From the NCBI GenBank assembly GCA_023374045.1, contig CM041778.1, forward strand, positions 284,495,533 through 284,559,532: a DNA stretch of 64,000 nucleotides. The letters are read 5' to 3'. The translations under genes were made by a program, and so were the position numbers. This DNA comes from Limonium bicolor. Taxonomy: Eukaryota > Streptophyta > Magnoliopsida > Caryophyllales > Plumbaginaceae. Under the pieces are notes generated by a model. The model was not told the DNA's origin. It saw only the letters and a program-made list of their open reading frames with translations, and ran no database searches. Shown piece by piece: positions 12,705 through 22,812 of this stretch. Every line of letters starts with the position of its first letter. Within the stretch, counting starts at the first letter, position 1.

Positions 12705-13414
12705 TGATAGGATCGGGGTGCTGACTGAGTACGTCTGAGGTGTTAGTCTCAGACCAATCCTACTAGAGGACAAATACTTGTAAAGAGATAATGCGGAAGC
12801 TTTTTGTTTAAACTTTACAAGATAGGATTATGCTTTATTGAAATTCAATGCGAATTACAACCTAGCTTCCTATCTGGGGATTCGACAGAGGTACTCTGTC
12901 TCATCCAACACTCGCTATACTCTCGGCTTTGATCAATGCGTAACTAGAAGTAAAGGGGAGTGTTTCATGTGCTCTATAGGTAATAAATACCTAAGCTGAT
13001 TGACTAAGTCTAGCTAAGATCTCTCAGAATGCTTTCTCTCTCAAATGATATTTTTCTCTCTCAAAGTGCTAGTTTTGGATGCGTTACCAGTATGTGTACA
13101 ATCCTACACTTATATACAATCTTAACAGTTACTAAAATATCGGAAGTATCCTCATGGAGCAACTTGTTAAATTCGGATACGCAAGTATCGAAGGCACTTA
13201 GTTGTTTTCACGATCGCCATAAGCGCATGTCACGCATATATCCATGTCTCCGAGATTATCGGAGCCACTCGGTAGTTTCGCGCCTTGATTGATCAGAGAT
13301 AGGTGTCCATGTATTAGTGCAGAGCTACTCGAGCTGGTGAATCGCGAGGGCAAGTCTTTCTGCAGAGCTACTCTGACTGAGGAGGCAATCATCTGCAAAA
13401 CCAAGTCTCCAACA
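12705..13414 (-). mobile_element. Copia 3' LTR
   Basis: On the minus strand it starts TGTTGGAGACTTGG directly after a polypurine tract, a typical Sirevirus LTR start, and ends CCTATCA at 12705 (CCTATCACA, to 12703, is also possible). Length is about 710 bp. A TATATAA box lies at 13109-13117 on the minus strand. The left side abuts the gypsy integrase. The target-site duplication cannot be tested because the other LTR is outside the window. Confidence 0.8.
13109..13117 (-). promoter_or_regulatory. TATA box of copia LTR
   Basis: Minus strand GTATATAAG, about 300 bp inside the LTR. This is a reasonable position for the U3 core promoter. Confidence 0.5.
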
Positions 13415-13430
13415 AAATTCCCCCTTTTTG
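13415..13430 (-). other. Copia primary polypurine tract
   Basis: Minus strand CAAAAAGGGGGAATTT stands directly before the LTR start. It would prime plus-strand DNA synthesis. Confidence 0.8.
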
Positions 13431-13544
13431 TTGATGATGGCAAACTCAGTGTATCCAGCACGAACTTTGGTGTCTTCAATGAGTATGCCTGAAAAAAGAA
13501 AGATAACAAGGCAGAGCAACTATCTCGGGAGAACAACTCACTGT

Positions 13545-13745
13545 TTGTTCCCCCTTAAACAAATATTCCCCCTTAAGGTGATGCAGTTAAATAAGAGCAG
13601 ATAAAACTATAGTATGAAGCTATTTCAGAAACCACTTAACAGAAATAAAACCAATCCGAAACATAGTGAGGCCTTCCGAGGCACTCGGTGTCCACAAATA
13701 GTCGCCCGCATAAACCAGCCGCAGGATACACTGCTTCCCCCGTTT
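13545..13745 (-). repeat. Additional polypurine tracts upstream of copia 3' LTR
   Basis: Minus-strand TTTAAGGGGGAACA (about 13550), TTAAGGGGGAATA (about 13568) and AAACGGGGGAAGC (about 13735) repeat the core of the primary PPT. Multiple PPT-like motifs before the 3' LTR are a published hallmark of Sireviruses. Confidence 0.65.
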
Positions 13746-13886
13746 GCCAACATCAGGGGAAACACATTAACAATATAAAAAAAACATAGTATCTAAAAGT
13801 CACGCAATAAACCACTAGAGCAAAAGATGTTTGAAAAAGTTAGTGATCCTAGGTACTATGGGTTAAGAGGGAGCGGGGTAAATTTG

Positions 13887-15730
13887 TTAGACATCTCCTT
13901 GGTTCATTCCTGTGTCCGCAGCTGTCGCTCCATCTTCCCCCGAAACCTCAGCATCATCCATCACCTTCGCTGCTGCAAGTGTTTTAGCAAAAGTCTCCCT
14001 GAACTCCTCGACCACTTTCTTGACTCCGCCTTCAAATATGTTCATCGTCTTCTTGTGGTTGTTGTTGAGGACGTCGATGAGCATATCGATCTTTGTGGCT
14101 AGGGTAGCCAAGTTTTCTTTTATCGCAGTAACTCTTTCAGTGAGAGTTAGCGTGTCTGAAGTGGGAGTTGGTTTTGGAGTGGGTTGCTTTTTGGATGGAG
14201 GATTTGATTTGGAGATATACTTGATCTGGAAAGACGGAGTTTTATTGTACAAAATCTGACCAAGTATGTCGGTTTCGGTTATACGGATAGCTTTGGAAGG
14301 ATCAAAGGAGATTCCACAGTGTATCAGGATTTTGGGTATCCAGAAGACGTACCCTAGAGAGTGTCGGGGTGAGGAAATAGTCGAAGCTATGTGGTTTAGG
14401 ATCAATTTGGGAAGGTTGATTTTTTGTTGGTGGATTAGACAGTACATTAGGGCAAGATCAAGAGGCCGAACAAACTGGTTTCCTTCCTTTCTAGGGACGA
14501 GGTTTTTGATCACCAAGGTATAGAGCATTTGGTGAATGTTTGACAGAGTGGGTCGGTCTAAAGAGTGACCAACTTGGCTATTTGGAAGAAAGAAATCATA
14601 AACCTCTTTTGCAGTTATAAACCCTAGATCAGGAAAACCAGCCCTATCATAGAATTCTAGTCCAGAAATTGGTATGGCCAAATGATTCGCAATAGAATTA
14701 AGGTCAAGAAGAATAGCTTGTTCATGTACCTCAGTCATGATTTTCCCTTTCCGAATGACACAATTTTGGTAGAACTGGTATGCCTCTTCTTCGTGGAAGG
14801 TTTGGATGCCGTGAAATAGATGAATCCAGTTCTGAAACTTGAACATTTCTTTGAACATGGTGAAGCCCATCGAGTGTAACCATTCAAGATCCAATCGTTT
14901 TCCTTTCACCAGATGTCGTGAATCAGCCTGGTCATCCGGAGGTAGGGAATATACCGCTGTGTTGGTATCTATCAGACCTAGTCTTGGTGGTGGTGTTGAA
15001 GGGACCGATTCAGACCGAGACGTAGTCGCTTTCTAGATGAGGTAGCTAGTTCCTGTGTTAAAGTCAGCTTGAGTGGAGGAGTGTGTTGCGCTTTTCATCT
15101 TTTCTGTGCTGAAGCTTTAGTGACAGGTGGAGGTGGAAGGACCGTGTCTACAGGAGTGGACTTTGAAGATGATGGTTGGGTTTTGGCTCTAGACTGTAGA
15201 GTTCGAGTAAGAGGAGGACGAGGAACAGCTGCTTTGGATCATCGGGTTTTCTTTGGTGGTGGTGACTGTTCAGGGGCAGGGGGTTGGTTTTCTGTTTCCT
15301 GGGTTTCTTCTGGTTTTTCAGTTTCTTTGGTGGAGAAGTCAGGTTGTGGGAGGTTGGATTGTTGTTCAACAGGAGGCTCGAAGGAGCCGAATTAAATATT
15401 TTGTATAGTGTCAGGTGTTGGTATGATCGGGGTTGTGGGTGGTGAGGATTGCTTCGTGGGAGAGGGTGTCGTTTCTTATTTTTGTGGTGACGCCGTGGGG
15501 TTGGTGGTGAAAGTTGGTACAGTAGGAATGTTAGGTAGTGGGGTGGTGAGAGGTTGGGTGTCGATTGACATGTCAGGTGCCACGGCGGTGGAGGCAGAAG
15601 TGGAGGTGGGAGTTTGTTTGGCTTGGATGAAAGTGAGCTTGTTGATTAGGGCTTGGAGGAGTTGTGGGTCATTGGGGAGGTCCGCGTTGGAGAATGTGGT
15701 TTTTGGGTTTGGTTTGGGGTTTGATGCCAT
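13887..15730 (-). pseudogene. Sirevirus env-like ORF, broken
   Basis: This lies between RNase H and the 3' LTR, where SIRE1-type elements carry their envelope-like gene. The start at 15730 begins MASNPKPNPKTTF. The first 200 or so residues are rich in P, S, T and Q. A central domain follows (MKGKRLDLEWLHSMGF from 14909, then FQNWIHLFHG and AYQFYQNCV), resembling the plant-transposon protein domain of env-like ORFs. The tail is highly charged and likely coiled-coil (LTERVTAIKENLATLATKID). The last 340 codons (14909-13887) are open. Upstream there are several in-frame stops and at least one frameshift. Full length would be about 610 residues. Whether such proteins ever acted as envelopes is unproven. 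Assignment rests on position and pattern. Confidence 0.7.
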
Positions 15731-16104
15731 GACATAAGGGTTTTGAGTACAGGAGGGACTGAAGGTAGAAGGTTTCAGGAGTAGGCTCTGGATCTTGACG
15801 GAAGACGTGGGTAGTCAAAGGAGTATTGCGTCTCAATATAAGTAAACTGTGTGTGTCAAGGGCGAATTTTTTTGATTGGGGATGGGTAGTAGCGGATTAC
15901 AGGGCGAGAATTTCACGGTTGTTTTTCATGTGTGAAAAGATAGATTTTTTAATGCACTGGGAGTCGTTGTGTAACAGACATACTAGGTCATCAGACATAC
16001 TAATGCATATCACCCAAACAATGGAAAAACAGGAGAAGGAGATACAACCTTAGCTAAGTCATACGGGTTATACCTAGGTGTGAACGCAGAGTTTCAAAAG
16101 GACC
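15731..16104 (-). other. Copia spacer between pol and env-like region
   Basis: Non-coding on the minus strand apart from frames read through stops. It separates the RNase H end (IFTKPLQ) from the env-like start. The + strand frame at 15826-16053 has no recognisable content. Confidence 0.5.
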
Positions 16105-16814
16105 TCATTGCAATGGTTTGGTGAATATATCTGCAAGTTGATCTGAAGTAGGAACGTATTCTAGTTGTATCAGCCCTTTTTCAACGCAATCCCTTAAGAA
16201 GTGGTGACGAATCTCAATGTGTTTTGTCCTGGAATGATGAACAGGATTTTTAGATAGATCAATAGCACTATTGTTGTCACAGAAAATTGTAGTCCAAGTA
16301 GGAGAAATGAGATAATCATATAGTTGTTGTTGTATCCATAGTATCTGTGCACAGCAAGCAGCTGCGGAGACATATTCGGCTTCAGCAGATGACAAGGCTA
16401 CAGTGTTTTGCTTCTTTAAACTCCAGGCGACAAGACATAGTCCCAAAAATTGGGCGGTGCCAGATGTACTTTTTCTGTCTAATAAGGAACTTGCAAAATC
16501 AGAGTTGTTATAACCCATTAGAGTAAAATCAGTAGTACTCGAGTACCAGAGGTACCTGTCCTGGATGTTTTTTAAATAGCGAAAGATGCGCTTTACATTT
16601 TGTAGGTGTGATTCTTTTAGGTTTGCCTGAAATCTTGCACAAAGACATACAACATAGAGAATGTCAGGTCGACTTGATGTTAAGTATAGGAGAGAACCTA
16701 TCATACCTCTATATAGTGTGGCATCAACAGCAATTCCTTTTTCATCCAGATGTGGTTTCTCTATTGCGGACATTGGAGTAGGTGTGGCTTTGGAATTCTG
16801 CATCTTATACTTGA
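16105..16814 (-). pseudogene. Copia RNase H domain
   Basis: The reading frame 16803-16105 (232 codons, open) starts in the RT-RNase H connector (TPMSAIEKPHL, YRGMIGSLLYLTSSRPDI) and runs through RNase H: NSDFAS at the first acidic site, SSAEAEY, FCDNNSAI, and HSRTKHIEIRHHFLRD, ending IFTKPLQ, the usual C-terminus of copia pol. The first site normally reads DADWAG, so it is changed. The frame is shifted relative to the RT upstream, so the polyprotein is broken at about 16810. Confidence 0.9.
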
Positions 16815-17562
16815 TTAGTAGCTCGTGGATGTATTTTGTTGATGAATTTGAGTACCGTTCTCTTGCTGAATGATTTGAAGACCTAAGAAGAATTTTAATT
16901 CTCCAAGAGCACTCATTTCAAACTCTTTACTCATGAGATCAGAAAAGAATGAACATAATTCAGGAATAGTTGATCCATATATTATATCATCCACGTAGAT
17001 CTGAACAATGAGTATGTATTCACCTTTGGTGAGAGTAAAAAGAGTTTTGTCAACCTTACCTCGGATGAATCCATGAGACAATAAGTAGGATGAGAGATGT
17101 TCATACCATGCCCGTGGTGCCTGCTTCAGGCCATATAACGCTTTGTCTAACTTGTAGACATACTCAGGGTGGAGTGGGTCTTCGAATCCCGGTAGTTGAG
17201 CAACATAAACATCCCTGTCGATGTATCCATGTAAAAATGCAGTTTTTACATCCATTAGGTAAAGCTTCATACCTCGATGAGCCGCGTAGGCCACGAGTAT
17301 TCGAACTGCCTCAATTCGAGCGATTGGAGCATAGTCTCATCGTAATCAATTCCTTTAGCTTGGGCGTATCCTAGAACCACGAGTCTAGCTTTGTTACGAG
17401 AGATGTTCCCTTGATCATCTAGCTTATTACAAAACACCCACTTGGTACTAATTGGTTTATGGTGTGTTGGACAGGGAACAAGTCGCCAGACCGAATGGCG
17501 TTACAGAGATTGTAGTTCTTCTTGCATTGCGAGTATCCAGACATGGTCCCCTAGGGCTTGTT
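16815..17562 (-). pseudogene. Copia reverse transcriptase domain
   Basis: Open from 17294 to 16815 with [20 protein letters not shown] and the catalytic YVDDIIYG, the standard copia RT motifs. Upstream, in shifted frames, are [33 protein letters not shown] and the preceding AMQEEL. At least one stop near 17507 and a frameshift near 17330 separate these from the open part. The YVDD site itself is intact but the enzyme cannot be made as one chain. Confidence 0.9.
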
Positions 17563-18937
17563 GGACATTTTTTGGTTCTATTGTGGATAGGAAGGCATTA
17601 AAGGCATGGAGATTTTGATGGATCTCGCTGCGTGTTTGAACACCTTTAGTGGGATCACTTAGTATTTGGGTGATTGGTTGAGCGGAGGCTTGTTGGAATT
17701 TTCTTGCGGAGCTTGAGGGTAGGCTAGTGGAGGTTTCTGGTGTTTGGTGATTTGGAGGTGTGGTTGTAGTTGTGGTGTGAAGGGGAGGTTGTAGGTCATC
17801 TGTGGGGGTAGGTGAGGCATCTTTGAATGAGTTATTAGGGTCATCGTAGCTGTCGGAGGATGAGTCTGTCGGAAGAGGCGTTTGGGGTAGAGGGATGGTT
17901 GCTATAGGAATTTCAATGAAGGTTGTATCTGGGGCATCTTCATGAGGTACGTGTGGGTTGTTCTCGCAATCACTGGAGTTAGAAAGTTCTTCGAAACGAA
18001 TATGAGGACTCTCTTCAAGGCATTTTGTTCGTTTGTTGAGAACTCTGTAAGCTCAGCTTTGGGATGAGTACCCAAGGAATATTCCCTCGTCACTTTTGGA
18101 GGCAAACTTGCCTAGATTATCCTTTCTATTATTGTGAATGAAGCACTTACACCCAAAACGTCGTAAATGGCTTACAGAGGGAGGACGTTTTTTGAGGATC
18201 TCGTATGGTGTTTTTCCGAGGAAGGGATGAATAGACGCCCTATTTAGTATGTATGTAGCTGTGTTAATAGCTTCGGCCCAATATGAGGCTGGTAGGCTAC
18301 TGTCAATGAGCATTGTCCTTGCCATTTCCACTAAAGTGCGATTCTTCCGTTCTACTACTCCGTTTTGTTGTGGAGTATGAGCCGCTGATGTCTGATGTAC
18401 GATTCCCTTTGACCCGTAAAACTCAGAAAACTGGACATTGCAAAATTCTGTACCGTTGTCAGAACTTATTGTTTTGACTGAGGTAGACAATTTGTTAGTA
18501 ATCATATGGAACAAAGTTTCGAATTCAGAAAATGTCTTCGATTTGGTCTAAAGAAAGAGTACCCAAGTCCGGCGTGAGTAGTCATCCACGATGACCAGAA
18601 CGTACTTCTTACCACTTTTGCTTTGAACACGCATTGGCCCACATAGATCCATGTGTAATAGATCCAACGGAGATGTTGTAGATATCTCCGGTTTGCCTGG
18701 GAAGCTTGCTCTTGTATGTTTACCTTGTCTGCACGCAGGACAGAGTGAGTCGGTTTGTAAGAAGTTTGTCGTAAGAAGACCTACTACAAGATTTCCATTT
18801 TTGATTTTGTTGAGCAGTTTGCCGTGTGCATGACCTAATTGGGAGTGCCATAAGGAAAGATTTATGTCCTGTACACTGAGACAGAGAGTGCCGTCTAGGT
18901 TAGGGGTATCAAAAGATAGCTTATAAAGATTGTTCAC
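17563..18937 (-). pseudogene. Copia integrase (zinc domain, core, C-terminal region)
   Basis: 18937-18548 holds the pre-integrase domain LWHSQLGHAHG, the CPACRQGKH part of the HHCC zinc site, and the core start with HMDLCGP and VIVDDYSRRTW (first catalytic aspartate). A single TAG stop near 18547 separates it from 18514-18053, with SDNGTEF (second aspartate) and ERKNRTL (glutamate), then GKTPYEILKKRPP, FGCKCF and IFLGYSSQS. A frameshift near 18060 leads into the variable C-terminal region, rich in P, S and T, ending GVQTRSEI and STIEPKNVQQAL. All three catalytic acidic residues remain readable. Confidence 0.9.
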
Positions 18938-19262
18938 CCCTACACCAGTGGCTTTAAGAAGACCTGTTTGCTCGTCAAAGATTTTGCAGTCACATGCCGA
19001 AAAGAGAACAACATTAGAGAGATCACATATTTGAGAGATACTTAGAAGATTGTGTCCAAGACCATCTACTAAATTTACATTTTCTTTTTTGAAGTAGGAG
19101 GGATTACCGACGGTTCCAATACCAATGATTTCACCATGAGCATTGTCGCCGAAGGTTACCTTTCCCCCATTGTGTTAAGAGAGAGTCGTGAACTTGTCAG
19201 GGTCTCCTGTCATATGTCGTGAGCAGTCACTATCTATAAACCAAGAGTCATTGTCCACGGTC
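18938..19262 (-). pseudogene. Copia protease region
   Basis: Minus-strand translation gives WFIDSDCSRHMTGD near 19240-19205. The usual copia protease site is DSGCSRHMTG, so the glycine of the active site is changed to aspartate. Downstream come GGKVTFGDNAHGEIIGIGTVG, VDGLGHNLLSISQICD and LFSACDCKIFDEQTG, typical of the stretch joining protease to the pre-integrase domain. One stop interrupts it near 19177. Confidence 0.85.
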
Positions 19263-20262
19263 TTCTCTCCATACAAAATAATTAGAGGTTAGACTTGGGA
19301 ACCCAGGCAAACTTGGGTTCCCTTTTTGATGAAAAAGAGCTCTGCAGATGTCGTGCTTTAGATAGAGTATGTGGACGTTGCATATTAAAAGATAAATCTC
19401 TACCAAGCTTATGACATGATGAGTGAATATGCCCGTCGTAGCCACAGTAACTGTAGATTAATAGAGAAGGTAGGTGAACATACTTCTTTTGCCAACAAAA
19501 TTTGTTTTCAAATTTTTCTTTTTGGAATATTCGTCGTTGAAGATCGTTGGGTTTTGAAGCCATTTTTTGGGCAGATTGACTTTGCCTTTGTTTTTCAGCC
19601 AGTGAGGGGGACTCGAGGATGAGACCGAATCCATCTGTGCCTTTTTAAGGGCGACTGTAAGGGAGTCGATCTCTTTCTCGAGTTGAGCTTGCATTTTATT
19701 TGACTCTTGGAGTTTGTTTTCAAAGAATTTTGGTTTTTGCATAGTGGCAACCAAACGAACAAAGGTAATTGGTTTGAAGAATTTTTCAAGAATTTTGGAA
19801 CAATTTTTCTGTGATGACATGACTAGGTTTTTTAAAGAGTGATGAGACTATGAGCATCTTTTAACTCACTTTCAAGTTTTTCGACTTTTTGCTCAGACTT
19901 TTGGAGTTTGTGATGGTCGTTGCTGACATGCCCTTTTAACACATGCAATTCTTCAGAAAGAGAAGCTATCATTTCTTGTTCTTCAGTTAAATCGAATTCA
20001 GGATGACCAGAATCTATGTAGTAATTGGACAAGTCTAAAGAAGGAACAACGTATGAATCTGAGAGATTTTCAGTTACCTCTGAAGAGGGACTCTTGCATA
20101 CCAGATTTTTGTGAGCCATGAGGCAGATTAAGCTTGATTTTCTGATCTCAGGTTCTTCCGAGTCAGAATCTCCCCATGCTGCATTGGCTACCAGTGATGA
20201 TTGCTCCCGATCATCCTTCTTCTTGAGTGGACAGTTGTTGGCGTAGTGCCCCGGTTTCAAGC
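19263..20262 (-). pseudogene. Copia gag C-terminal part, truncated by LTR F
   Basis: Begins inside the first zinc knuckle (LKPGHYANNC; its first cysteines lie on the far side of F). Acidic AAWGDSDSEEPE and LICLMAHKN follow, then a coiled-coil-like stretch (EEQEMIASLSEELHVLKG to about 19832). After a frameshift, 19820-19458 gives LEKEIDSLTVALKKAQ and PPHWLKNKGK. A second knuckle-like motif YSYCGYDGHIHSSC (first cysteine replaced by Y) and KFAWVPKSNL close it. A long gag tail with two knuckles fits Sireviruses. At least two frameshifts and stops disable it. Confidence 0.8.
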
Positions 20263-20950
20263 TGAAATACCCCAAACCTTGATATGTTGTTTAAATATTA
20301 GACTATGGTATATAAAGGCTAAAAAGTGCCTTAGAAATACTATTAAGTAAATTAAACCATAGTAAACACAGTAAAGTACTACTAAGACAGTTTGAGGAAA
20401 AACATGCTCTAAGCTTGGGATGAACTTGGTTAGGACCCAAAGAGCCTACCAAGACTTAATAATATACAATTATGATTTAATAAGGCCAATTAAGTCCTTA
20501 AGAAACATTGGTAGACAATTTAAACCAAACAAAACACAAGAAAACACCATAACGTCAATTTAAGCAAATACTTGCCCTAGACTTGGTGTAACCTTGTATA
20601 AGACCTAAAGGTCATTATTAGACCTTATTAACATGCTAATGAACATGTTAAATCAATTACTAAATAAAACCAAGCTTGAAAACAAGTTAAAACACAAAAT
20701 ATGCTTTAAGGAGCCTTAAAGCACATTTTTGAAAAATTGTCTTAGAAATGGGTTTTGAGTGGCTAGATGTCCACCATTACTCTTTAATCAACATGTTTAC
20801 TACTTAGTATCACATTAGGAAGCCTAAATCAATGGGAAATCAAAAAGTTCACAATTATGTGCCTTAATTTGTGAATAGTGCTTAAATAGTGCTAGTTTAA
20901 GTTATAAGTCAACATAAGTTGTTTAATTGGTCAAAAAAGACCATAAGTAT

Positions 20951-20960
20951 CTTATATATT
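20951..20960 (+). promoter_or_regulatory. TATA box of LTR F
   Basis: CTTATATATT followed by GAAGGGGGCACGG, about 690 bp into the LTR. The same TATA plus GGGGGC-rich context occurs in the other LTRs of the family. Confidence 0.5.
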
Positions 20961-21370
20961 GAAGGGGGCACGGTTTTAGTGGTGGTGAGTCACCAACCTA
21001 TCCAGCCAACTAAAGAAAAGAAAAAGAAATAAAGTAAAAGTTACTATTACCTTTATAACTTAAAATATCTTCCAAACTCACCTCTCTCCTCACCTTTCTT
21101 CATTTCCTCTTGGTCCCACCCACCATGTTCTTCTTCCATTCTCCCAACCAATCTCGTTCTTGCTACAGCACCTCTCTTCTCCAACTTCATTTGCTCACCA
21201 AATGTTCAATATTGCTCAAAATCAAAAACTAAGCACATATTTCTCTTAGTTGAGTCAAGGCCTTTCATCCTCTCTTTTCAAAATTCCAAAAGCTCAAGTT
21301 TGATGCCATGGAGAAACTCCATTGAAGGGGGAAAATTCAGTTTGAAGAGCTTCTTTGCTTCTTCTCTCAT

Positions 21371-21745
21371 TCAAGGTAAGAAAAGTGAAAGAAAAACTAA
21401 GTTTCCTTCACTTTTGTGCATTACCCAAAATTGTCTTCTCAGGGAGTCTTGTTTTTACTCCTTGAACTAGCGTGTTTTAATCTCCAAAGACTAGTGGAGG
21501 TCCTCCTTGATTCATATCCAAGTCTATCCTAAGACTTCAAAGGTAATTATCCATTTTAATACCTTAAAACACTCTTTTCAACCTAGGAATGATTCCTTAG
21601 GTTTTGGTGCATCCCTTAGTACTTATTGGAGTAATTGTATATTGGTTAGAACATTGGCAAGGGAATTAAAGTTGGTTGCCGAAAATCAAACAAGAAAATC
21701 CAAGGAGAGGAGTGTGAGGAAAAGCTTGGAAAAACAAGGTAAATG
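21371..21745 (+). promoter_or_regulatory. Triplet of donor-like sites in LTR F
   Basis: TCAAG|GTAAG (GT at 21376), CAAAG|GTAAT (21543) and ACAAG|GTAAA (21740), spaced 167 and 197 bp. Homologous sites with nearly the same spacing occur in the LARD-like LTRs, which suggests a spliced leader. Inference only. Confidence 0.45.
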
Positions 21746-22309
21746 ACTTACCTTACGGTGGTTTATTGCTTTAAGGGATGGGTTTAGCTAGGCACTAAGT
21801 GTGGCTTAGAACTCACATTACGTAATGGGCTAGTAAAACATGATCATATTTGTGAACTTGTGACTAAGGAGCAAATGGCAAATTGAGCTAGTAAAACAAT
21901 CACAAGGTGAATTACAAGACACTTATATTGCAATGGGAGCATTGTTGTGTGTAATTGCAGGTTGAAGACAATATAAGTGGGAAATTTAGTGTTTAAGATT
22001 TTTGCAATTTAAGGGCATAAGAGCCATGTTATCAAAGGGCCTAAGTGCCAAGCAGTTTAAGTTTATGCACTATATTGTGATGTAGTGTAGTTTAAAGGTT
22101 TAGTCATGTGTAAAGAACCTTCCATGTGAAGATTCAAGTCTTTGATGGTTAAAGGATGAAAAACCATGTGTTTGTGTGTAAGAATGTGTATTAAGGAATT
22201 GAGTGTTCTTGGATTGTTTAAAAGTGAAAAACTATGTGTTTTGGTGTAAGGTGATACAAAAGAAGCTATGGCAAAATTTAGTTGGGAAAACAAGAGTTTT
22301 AAGTGCTTT

Positions 22310-22363
22310 TGTAATACTCCGTATTTTCGTTTTTCAGATTTCATGACATAACATTTCGGTTAA
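22310..22363 (+). mobile_element. E: first 54 bp of the 5' LTR of a Ty3/gypsy element
   Basis: Begins TGTAATACTCCG. The LTR resumes at 59171 on the far side of the 36.8-kb insertion; the last five bases here, GTTAA, are the target-site duplication of that insertion. The bases just before it (GCTTT, 22305-22309) are the candidate TSD of E itself, whose partner is outside the window. Confidence 0.8.
22359..22363. repeat. Left TSD of the tandem array: GTTAA
   Basis: Identical to 59166-59170. Together they bound the whole three-LTR structure. Confidence 0.9.
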
Positions 22364-22710
22364 TGTAACACCCCATCCAACAACATACACACTTAACAAC
22401 AAACTGAAGCGGAAAACAAACTTCAACATATTACTTAACTTCTTGGTGTTACACGCCGTTAACCACCCACGTGGCTAACAAGGCTAATACATACACATTG
22501 TACCGGTCTGATAGGCTAAATTCCCGAGCGACTACACATTACTATCCCCTTTCCATTAACAACAACAACATCATACACCTTTCAACCGTACCGAGTATTC
22601 ACAACTGATGCCGATAACAGTTTCGGTCTTACTACGCCTACTGTATATGTACACTCAAATGATTACCCATGTACAACGACTACCCGTCCTACTCTCGAAC
22701 GACTTCCATC

Positions 22711-22812
22711 ACTTCGTACCTGAAATAAGAAAAGAAGAGAAAGGGTGGCCCCCAAGGGGCTCAGCACCTTTGCTGGTATGGTAATCCCGCAGCCCGCATG
22801 CTACCGGGCCAC
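22711..22812 (-). promoter_or_regulatory. LTR-A hairpin module with CAG|GTAC
   Basis: Minus-strand order: stem GTGGCCCG with CGGGCTGC (8 pairs including two G-U), a CAGC/GCTG stem, a GCCCC/GGGGC-type stem (22748-22760), then TTATTTCAG|GTACGAAG with the AG at 22720-22721, 357 bp before the LTR end. It is repeated in LTR-B (45860-45960) and LTR-C (about 55098-55198). Confidence 0.55.

Larger units (their letters stand above)
12705..20262 (-). mobile_element. Ty1/copia element, Sirevirus-like, minus strand, 5' part displaced
   Basis: From right to left (element 5' to 3') it holds a gag tail with two zinc-knuckle remnants, protease, integrase, RT, RNase H, an env-like region, repeated polypurine tracts and a 3' LTR. 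Integrase before RT defines copia order. The env-like region between RNase H and LTR, the long gag tail and the repeated PPTs point to the Sirevirus (SIRE) lineage. LTR F cuts it inside the first zinc knuckle at 20262/20263; the 5' gag and 5' LTR should lie beyond the right end of the window. All coding parts carry frameshifts or stops. Confidence 0.85.
20263..22309 (+). mobile_element. F: 5' part of a LARD-like LTR, + strand, cut by E
   Basis: Starts TGAAATACCCC directly inside the copia zinc knuckle (candidate TSD CAAGC 20258-20262). Over its whole 2.05 kb it can be followed against the reverse complement of 26794-24750: the same GGTTAGGACCCAAAGAGCC motif, leader, ATG context and TGCACTATATTG motif. 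A TATA box lies at 20951-20960. It stops at 22309 where the gypsy LTR of E begins, just before the expected palindrome array. The remaining half and the rest of F must lie right of the window. Confidence 0.85.

Noticed and set aside
13912..14259. 115-codon + strand frame opposite the env-like region
   Set aside because: Shadow of the minus-strand env-like frame, which has the better composition and context.
15826..16053. 75-codon + strand frame in the copia spacer
   Set aside because: No resemblance to a known protein and opposite to the element's direction.
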